This document shows positions 58,337-64,000 of a stretch of 64,000 bases of DNA, one piece after another; position 1 is the stretch's first letter, and each line of letters begins with the position of its first letter. Origin of the DNA: Brachypterus glaber (lineage: Eukaryota; Arthropoda; Insecta; Coleoptera; Kateretidae). Under the pieces are notes generated by a model. That model made no database searches. It was not told where the DNA came from and saw nothing but the letters and a program-made list of their open reading frames with translations. Position numbers and translations under genes: made by a program. The stretch is from NCBI GenBank assembly GCA_958510825.1, contig OY294044.1, positions 73,822,979-73,886,978 on the forward strand, given 5' to 3'.

Positions 58337-59096
58337 CAGAGCGGTCCAAAAGTCACCCCCTCTTAACTTTTAAACGAGTTGAGATATCGACTTCAAATAA
58401 AGAACTCTTAAATAAGACAACTTAAACTATCTTTTAGCGTATATCGGGTGATCCAATGAAAACTTTAACCTTAGACAAAATAAAGGCTAATGTTTTTAGT
58501 ACTCGTAGTATTCAGCAGTCAGCGCGCGGCGAAAGAATATATAACACGGCCCCATTTTATATTTCCCACCCTAGATAAAAATATTAAATATATATAAAAT
58601 AATAAAAAAAATCTTGCTGTTAAGAACACTTTAATAATTAATATATGCTAAAATAAACATAAAAATAAGAAGATGAAGTCACATAAATAATATGTCAATT
58701 TCGAACCTTTTAGAATTTTATTTTGGTCAAAATTAAACGTAAAAAGCTGTAAGAAAATCGTATAAACAAGTTAAACGAAATGCAACCAGTATGGAAATTT
58801 GCAAGATGAAGATGGCTGCAACGAATATCATCCACCTTCAAGAATTCAAAATTTTAAGTACTGTCAACTGAACGTTTTGGATATTTTTTTGTCAAAATTA
58901 ACGGAGAGCCCCTAGCACAAGCAATAAAGCTTATTTGGGGCTCTCCCTGACTTTGTAGTATATTACAAATAAATAAATAAATAAAATAAAAAAATAAATT
59001 TAGTTTAATTTTTCTTATTAAGGTGTTTTAAATTTGAAGTCGATATCTTAACTCATTCAAAAGGTAACAGTGGGGGGTGACTTTTGAAACACAGTG
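58337..59096. mobile_element. TA-flanked foldback element next to the receptor splice donor (760 bp)
   Basis: Starts CAGAGCGGTCCAAAAGTCAC and ends GTGACTTTTGAAACACAGTG, with TA on both sides (58335-58336, 59097-59098). Paired arm parts are visible, such as 'gagatatcgacttcaaat' with 59032-59052. The centre differs from the 49934-50660 copy and holds the LINE/SINE 3' end at 58903-58998. It lies inside the giant intron, 58 bases downstream, in gene sense, of the donor at 59155/59154. Confidence 0.85.
58903..58998 (+). mobile_element. 3' terminal hairpin and AAAT tail, second copy
   Basis: GGAGAGCCCC (58903-58912) pairs with GGGGCTCTCC (58937-58946) around 'tagcacaagcaataaagctt'-type sequence. 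A short linker and an AAAT-repeat tail follow. The hairpin is the same as at 18117-18158 apart from the loop. Nothing upstream is shared, so the copy is nearly reduced to its 3' end. Confidence 0.65.
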
Positions 59097-59154
59097 TATA
59101 TAAAATTATTGTTAAATTCTTACAGTTTAATTTATGTAGGTATAACTTACTTAC

Positions 59155-59358
59155 CAATTATTGTTATAAGTATCATAAGCCCAAGTAAAATGGATAAAAC
59201 ACCCATAAGGATAACATCAGCAAGCTGCTCATCAACTTCAGGAAATGTAATATTTGTCACATTTTCGTTTGTTCCATTTATTTCCGGGAAAATAGCAGAA
59301 GTGTTCAGTATTTCTTCCAGGGAGCTTATGCTTTTTAATTTGGGAAATGTCATTTTAT
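59155..59358 (-). CDS. 5-HT1-type serotonin receptor, first coding exon (N-terminus and TM1)
   Basis: On the minus strand a TTTTCCTTTTTTCAG acceptor ends at 59359. The ATG at 59353-59351 follows in an ATAAAATG context, so translation starts five bases into this exon and a 5' UTR exon must lie upstream. The exon encodes 66 codons plus one base: MTFPKLKSISSLEEIL, then an extracellular stretch with N-glycosylation sequons NTS, NGT, NVT and NIT, then TM1 (about residues 47-66, VILMGVLSILLGLMILITII). The donor is G/GTAAGTAAG at 59155/59154, phase 1. The split glycine is completed by the exon at 7333, giving [10 protein letters not shown]. Residues upstream of that ATG belong to the intron. TM1 text resembles insect 5-HT1 receptors; the N-terminus is not conserved enough to test the call. 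Confidence 0.85.
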
Positions 59359-59599
59359 CTGAAAAAAGGAAAACAGAAAAAAATATCAAAAAAGTTAATT
59401 GGAGTTTAAAATAAAACAGATGTATTTTTGCACCGAGGAAATAAATTGTAACAGCAAATTAGTACATTAAAACATTAGTTTCACAATGCAACGTAAAACA
59501 AATGTTTTATTGTATTTTTTCTACTTTCGAAAATACACTACAAAAGATCCCACACTTTTAATCAGCAAAATATCTTTCCGCAGATTTGGCTGAAATTTT
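59359..59599. other. 5' intron next to the first coding exon
   Basis: Contains the polypyrimidine tract of the acceptor and then AT-rich sequence. No promoter motif can be claimed. The transcription start and the non-coding first exon are not identified. Confidence 0.45.
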
Positions 59600-60230
59600 G
59601 ATATGCTGTTAAGTCGTGGTGCAGGTCGCTTTCAAAACAACTTTACACTACGATATTTAAAGAACGTTTTGACATAGAGACAAAACAAACAACACTTCAA
59701 GGTGATATTTTATATATTTTTTAAACGCGTCGACTTAGAGACATGAAATTGACAGTTCAAGTTCGTATTAAATTGCTGCTCCCAAGAAACATGAAAATCG
59801 GTACAGGTGGTTTTTACAAAAAGATTCAAGGTCACGCCTTGACCTAGAAAGACTACTTAAATTTCATGTTCATTTTAACAGTGTGATCGGTTGTCCTTGT
59901 TCCATACCAAATTTAATGCTTCTAGGTGGTTTTTGAGTGGTCTTTCTCCAAAGGCCATTTATACCAAATTTTATGATTCTAGTTCAAGGCATAAAGCAAA
60001 ATATGACCTTGAAATTTAATATTTAGAGTTAGGTCGATTGGCCTTGTTCCAAAGACCCTCCATACAAAATTTCATGTTTCTAGGTCAAGGTGCTTAAAAC
60101 TTTTAAAAATATAACCGTGAACTGTCATTTTGACAGATGGTCGATTGAACTTGTTCCAAATCACACCCACAACAAATTTTATGTTTTTAGGTCGAACCTT
60201 TTAAAATTTAGCTTAATATGTCTTGAAACT
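59600..60230. repeat. Tandem array related to that at 8430-9030
   Basis: Units repeat 'gatcggttgtccttgttcc', then 'ataccaaatttaatgcttct', then 'aggtcaaggcgt'-type phrases, with about four to five divergent copies. The vocabulary and order are those of the array near the other receptor exon. Confidence 0.7.
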
Positions 60231-60495
60231 ATAATTTCTTGGTGACCTCAGTAGGCATTTTTTTTGTGATTTTGATTTAGAAAGTATGTACCTATAATTT
60301 TAATTAAAGATCAGCAAATATTTATTAAATAATGACTACGGATTATCTGTGTTAACACCACATTTTATCTTGGGTAATGGCTAAATTATACAATTGCCCC
60401 TGTCCCGGCCTGTTTAACGGATTAGGTAGTACAGACGTTTAATCTTATTCGGCATAGGTAAAAAAAAATTATAAATAATTTAAAGTATCAACAAT
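60231..60495. other. Intron or upstream sequence, no gene recognised
   Basis: AT-rich, no feature recognised. Confidence 0.4.
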
Positions 60496-60780
60496 GGGAG
60501 GATTGGTGTAGTGGACTATCGCGTTGTACTTGACGAGTTTACTACCCAAAATAGCATGAGTTCGATTCTCACCGGCGCCGATTTGCCTTTTTCAGTTAAT
60601 TAATAATTGAAATTTGGCGAAAGCGTAAGTGAAACGGATACTCCCTATAAATTGGTTCTGAAGTCAATTAAAGCCGGTGGTTTCCTCTACTACTAGCCCA
60701 CACAAGTCCTGGACTTAGGGGATGCTTAACTAAGTAAAATAGTATGAGGTTAAACAAAATGTAATGTAATGTAATGTAAC
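60496..60780 (+). mobile_element. tRNA-derived SINE, full length (about 285 bp)
   Basis: The head GGGAGGATTGGTGTAGTGG contains an A box (TGGTGTAGTGG, 60504-60514). The B box AGTTCGATTCT (60559-60569) fits GWTCRANNC well. Together they form the internal RNA polymerase III promoter. A tRNA-unrelated body follows ('gcctttttcagttaattaat', 'gccggtggtttcctctacta', 'cacaagtcctggacttaggg'), and then a TGTAA pentanucleotide tail at 60757-60779. The second copy at 62505-62737 confirms that it is a family. The parent tRNA is not clear. Confidence 0.85.
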
Positions 60781-61326
60781 TCTGCATATGTCTGAATCAT
60801 CTTGTATGTATCAAAAAGCTGACAAAACTTTGTAAAATAAACTTGGCAAAAGTAGTTGTGGGACCCTATACATATAGGATACAAAATTAAATTACTTAGC
60901 GAATCATCACGTTCATACAACATAATATAAACTTTATCTTTTCAGAACTAAGGATGTACTAAAGCAAGATTGGTTTAAATGTCAGCAGTAATCTGGTTTA
61001 ACATTTTGGGGTTGTATTTAAATTATATAGTAATTAAAACTTATATCGTCCACATTAGGATGGATCTTATTTTTTTATTTCCTTAAAATTTTCTTTTAGG
61101 TCTAATTAGAACATTTTGAAAATATGAGGGCTATCGAACTTTTCCAAAGATCCTAATTGAGCCCCTAAAATTTGTACATTTGCCAAAAAATTTTAAAGAA
61201 ATATTTTTATAAAAAAAAAACTTAAAGGCCTTGAAATACATTTTTTCTTTTGAGCATACAAAATTATGTGCCAAATTTGAAAATTAAGAAATTCTTGATC
61301 CTTACTCATATTGGAGTTGATTTAAA
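60781..61326. other. Sequence between SINE and Penelope-like fragment
   Basis: AT-rich, no recognised gene. A phrase 'gatccttactcatattgg' near 61299 partly mirrors 'aaaaggatcaag' beyond the other end of the Penelope-like fragment. Confidence 0.4.
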
Positions 61327-61394
61327 TAAACCATAGAAAAAATTGTTATCTCTCCAAAATATAAATTTATTGTCTATTAAACAAACATTACAGC

Positions 61395-61434
61395 GACAAT
61401 TGTTTCGACTTTTTTAACATAAAGTCATTTTCAG
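61395..61434 (-). ncRNA. Hammerhead-like motif in the left inverted repeat
   Basis: On the minus strand: CTGAAAA (61434-61428), T, stem II GACTT...AAGTC, GAAAC (61406-61402), then AATTGTC with GTC at 61397-61395. ACAATTGT is a self-complementary minimal stem III. Stem I is good: TGTAGC-side bases pair with GCTGTA-side bases after GTC, about eight pairs including G-T wobbles. The deviation is A instead of G at the sixth core position (G8), normally essential, plus an extra T before stem II. Confidence 0.45.
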
Positions 61435-61746
61435 GCTACAACCAACGAACACTTTCGTTTACTACGTGCAAATAATATTGATCTAGCAGGTCTGAACTAT
61501 AAGTCCAACTTTGCCAACCATGTGTTGTGCAACAACCATGACTATGAAAATGAAGTAAGTGTTTTGCATATTTCTAGGAACGATAGAGTTACAGATCTGC
61601 TAGAACAATTTGCCATTTTGTACAACAAAAAGTTTCATAGGGATAGGTTAGTTAATGAACAAATAGATTTTTTGAATATTTATGTTTACAATAATGTTTT
61701 AAATGTTAGACCGGAGATTGTTGCCTGTCCCCTTACAGAGCATTAA
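61423..61746 (+). pseudogene. Penelope-like protein C-terminus (part of GIY-YIG endonuclease), truncated
   Basis: Open for 107 codons before the stop at 61744-61746, with no in-frame ATG at the start; the frame begins after a stop inside the left repeat. The text includes LNYKSNFANHVLCNNHDYEN, then EVSVLHISRNDRVTDLLEQF, then ILYNKKF and LVNEQIDF. The KSNFANHxLxxxH pattern, the following ILHI box, the LLE box and the N-rich LxNEQ tail are what I know from the distal half of the Penelope GIY-YIG domain. The reverse transcriptase, the GIY and YIG strands and the linker are all missing. Function is lost. The call rests on motif order read by eye. Confidence 0.7.
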
Positions 61747-62211
61747 TCTTTGGAATAAATATTTTTGTTTAATAATTTTTCCAAAAATTTTTTCCCTTTT
61801 TGGTTTGTTTTTGAGTTTTAGGTATGAATTTGCTGCCACCTCTCCAATTTTATTCCAATTACCAAGTTGAATATAAATTAATCTCTTTCCTTTTTTTTAT
61901 GTTCAACTACTTTTTTGCAGTTTAAAGATAATTCCTTTAGAATGTTTCAAATATAGTTTGGATTACTTTATGATAGATGTCCCAGATTTTTATTCAATTT
62001 TAAATTTTAGATTTCATTAATTTATTTTATTTTAACTTATTGTAGTTTTCTTTTTGTTTAATTTTTGAAGATTTTATAAAAATAATATTGTTAAGGTCAG
62101 TATGACATTTCTAATAATGTGTACTCAAGTTAATTTGTTTATAAATTTAAAAAAGTAACTTTTTCTAAAAGGAATTGTACCATTTTCAACCTAATTTTTT
62201 ATTATTTGTAG

Positions 62212-62252
62212 CTTGAAAATGACTTTATGTTAAAAAAGTCGAAACAATTGTC
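62212..62252 (+). ncRNA. Hammerhead-like motif in the right inverted repeat
   Basis: Same motif as at 61395-61434 but on the plus strand, with one change: TTGAAAA in place of CTGAAAA (62213-62219). GAAAC lies at 62241-62245 and GTC at 62250-62252, with the same stems. This copy is further from the consensus than the left one. Confidence 0.4.
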
Positions 62253-62320
62253 GCTGTAATGTTTGTTTAATAGACAATAAATTTATATTTTGGAGAGATA
62301 ACAATTTTTTCTATGGTTTA

Positions 62321-62504
62321 ATTTGAAAAGGATCAAGAGATTGAAACCATGTTTTTTGGGTATTAAACGTCAAGAAACGTAAAAAAAATCATTTAATTTT
62401 GTTACTATCACAAGACTTTTCTCGGAGAAAGTGAAAAAATGAGTATACTAAAAACTTTCTTTTCAAAATCATCATTTATCTTATAGAAAAAATATAGGCC
62501 ATCA
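62321..62504. other. Intron or upstream sequence, no gene recognised
   Basis: AT-rich. 'acaagacttttctcggagaa' at 62411 resembles a phrase near 35070 and 28850. No gene is seen. Confidence 0.4.
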
Positions 62505-62737
62505 CAGGTTATAATACTGAGCTGAGCTAATGATCGTGAGTTCAAACCTCACTGGCGCCGATTGCCTTTTTCAGTTAATTAATAATTGAAATTTGGCCGA
62601 GGCGTACTCCCTAGATATATTGGTTCGAAAGTCAATTAAAGCCGGTGGTTCCCTCTACTACTAGCCCACACAAGTCCTGGACTTAGGGAATGCTTAATTA
62701 AGTAGAATAGTACGAGGTTAAAAATAAACATAAACAA
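62505..62737 (+). mobile_element. tRNA-derived SINE, 5'-truncated copy
   Basis: The B box region AGTTCAAACCT (62539-62549) and the whole body match 60559-60757 with few changes. The A-box half is missing. The element ends in an A-rich stretch with no TGTAA tail. It is on the same strand as the first copy. Confidence 0.8.
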
Positions 62738-64000
62738 TACACCCGGTGTCCGAAAAGTCTAAGTAGCTCATACATATATCTCTGGTATTAGTTTAATTAC
62801 AAAATCCAAATTTAGAGGTTCTAATAGGTACAAACAAACAATTTTTTTTGCTCAACAATAATTTTACTACCTCTTGTAAGGGTGACGGTGGAGGCTGCAA
62901 CTATGTCGAGTTATACCTCATTTTAAAGGCATCATAAAAAGGAATATTTTGGTGTAAATTCGAGGTCTCTCTGAGAAATTAAATTTCGTGGTTTTACTTC
63001 CAGTTCAGAATTTAAACTAACAACAATAAAAGTTTTATTTCACGTCTCGTTTTGGATAAGTTTTGAAACAAATAAAAATGTTTTTTTTTTTTAACATCCA
63101 GAGTTCAAAAAATTTAATTTAAATGTAATTTTAACCAAAAAAGATAGCAACTGTTTATTCAACATGTTTAATTATTCGTCAACTCTTACTAGGAGAGAGA
63201 AAATGTTTACACAGGCCAACAAGGATTTTGTGATCAGATGTTTTTTTTTATTTTCTGGCTTAGTTAAGACCCACTCACTGACAAACAGGCATTTTTTTGT
63301 TTTCATCACGTATAATTTTTTTCAGCTATAAGCCACGCTAAAAATCTCATTTTTTAACATTATAAAAAGAAGCCATTTGACACATTTTTAGAAAAATCGA
63401 AAGAAAAATAAAATTTTGTACACCCCAAGTTTTTTTTTTATTTTTCGTTATTTTATTCGAAATCAGTGGTATCAAAAATAATCGTATGCAAATATTCAGA
63501 TTTTTATTTTTATTATGACCCATTGTGCGGTTGTTCAAAACCCTTACGTGATGGACAAAAACAGACGGTATATTCGAAATCAACCAGCTAATTTATCCAA
63601 AATCAGCTGTCAGATCCAAATCAACTTCCAAAAGTTGAAAATTTGTTGGCCTGTGTTATTGCTCTAGGTGTAGAGATTTAATTTCTCGGATTAAAAACAT
63701 GATAAATAATGGTGTGCTCTATGTATGTAAAATGGCGAAAAGATTAACTTGACCTTGAACTTTAACTAACAGGTATTTCTTATTTCGTTATTGCTTATTA
63801 AATACTTAAAAAAAACAATAATTAAAAATAATTATAAAATATTAATTTAGGCGGACACAGATTGTTAAAATTAATTAATTTTTAAGAGTTGTGTACACGT
63901 GTATTAATAAAATAACTGAATAACTGAATTTGAATAATTAAATCGAATTATTTTTTTATTATTAAACTGTTAAACGCATTGAATTTAATCTAACCAAAGG
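62738..64000. other. Upstream sequence with repeat fragments, no gene recognised
   Basis: 62743 begins ACCCGGTGTCCGAAAAGTCT after TACA, a transposon-terminus-like phrase without a partner in the window. 63355-63520 belongs to the dispersed repeat at 45.9 and 52.8 kb ('gccatttgacacattttta', 'aaatcagtggtatcaaaaat'). The minus-strand frame at 63347-63583 lies inside it. No receptor 5' exon is recognised. Confidence 0.45.

Larger units (their letters stand above)
7334..59154 (-). other. Giant intron of the 5-HT1-type receptor gene (51,821 bases)
   Basis: Bounded on the minus strand by GGTAAGTAAG at 59154 and a polypyrimidine tract ending TTTTTTGCAG at 7334. The exons on either side join ATT-G and GT-AAC to give I-G-N, restoring TM1. 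The whole interval is filled by transposons, foldbacks, microsatellites and AT-rich sequence. I saw no other host exon inside it, although very short exons could be missed by eye. Confidence 0.85.
61327..62320 (+). mobile_element. Penelope-like element fragment with 113-bp inverted terminal repeats
   Basis: 61327-61439 and 62208-62320 are reverse complements with a single mismatch, enclosing 768 bases. The plus-strand frame inside encodes a GIY-YIG-type C-terminus (next entry). Each repeat holds a hammerhead-like motif facing opposite ways. A severely 5'-truncated Penelope-like element joined to an inverted copy of its terminal repeat gives this structure, which is known for the class. One mismatch in 113 bases suggests recent insertion. 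Confidence 0.75.

Noticed and set aside
59094..59414. Plus-strand 106-codon open frame over the receptor exon
   Set aside because: It is the antisense shadow of the minus-strand receptor exon, which has consensus splice sites and a recognisable TM1.
1..64000. CRISPR arrays, bacterial operons, rRNA genes
   Set aside because: None seen. Repeats are direct, inverted or tandem without regular spacers, introns and tRNA-derived SINEs indicate a eukaryote, and no rRNA-like stretch was recognised.

Overview
The window is AT-rich eukaryotic DNA, almost certainly from an insect. It holds one recognisable host gene, on the minus strand: two consecutive coding exons of a class A amine GPCR that reads as an insect 5-HT1-type serotonin receptor. 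The upstream exon (59155-59358) carries the start codon, the glycosylated extracellular N-terminus and most of TM1. The downstream exon (7200-7333) completes TM1 and carries the first intracellular loop and TM2. The two join in frame with consensus splice sites across an intron of 51,821 bases. I found no third receptor exon, so the rest of the gene lies outside the window. The insect order cannot be fixed from what is visible.

Nearly everything else is transposon debris in the receptor introns. Autonomous-type remnants are: two 5'-truncated non-LTR retrotransposons on the minus strand (24285-26299; 30738-33063, one in-frame stop); four more decayed reverse-transcriptase fragments (10590-11440, 17520-17905, 18690-19440, 30282-30480); a mariner-like transposase broken by two later insertions (56818-58043); and a Penelope-like element fragment with a GIY-YIG-type C-terminus between nearly identical inverted repeats (61327-62320). 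Two copies of a tRNA-derived SINE (60496-60780, 62505-62737) flank the Penelope-like fragment.

Non-autonomous DNA elements are dense, and several have readable boundaries. These include a 1.28-kb element with perfect 8-bp target duplications and arrays of an AGACTTCCT word (38981-40264), nested in a larger inverted-repeat element (38765-41138); a TAA-flanked family in two copies (22035-23166, 46544-47301); a TA-flanked foldback family whose copy at 58337-59096 ends 58 bases from the receptor splice donor; and many short hairpins. There is an uninterrupted 84-copy CAGTA pentanucleotide tract, a TCCG/TCTG tract grown inside a dispersed repeat, and two related tandem arrays, one near each receptor exon.

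The most interesting thread is a scattered set of hammerhead-ribozyme-like cores (4.9, 14.7, 38.2, 57.0, 61.4 and 62.2 kb). Two sit in the inverted repeats of the Penelope-like fragment. One sits in a 103-bp insertion with a 5-bp target duplication inside the mariner transposase. One sits in the loop of a perfect 47-bp inverted repeat. One has a fully canonical core. Most end in a short self-complementary stem III, the form reported for Penelope-like elements.
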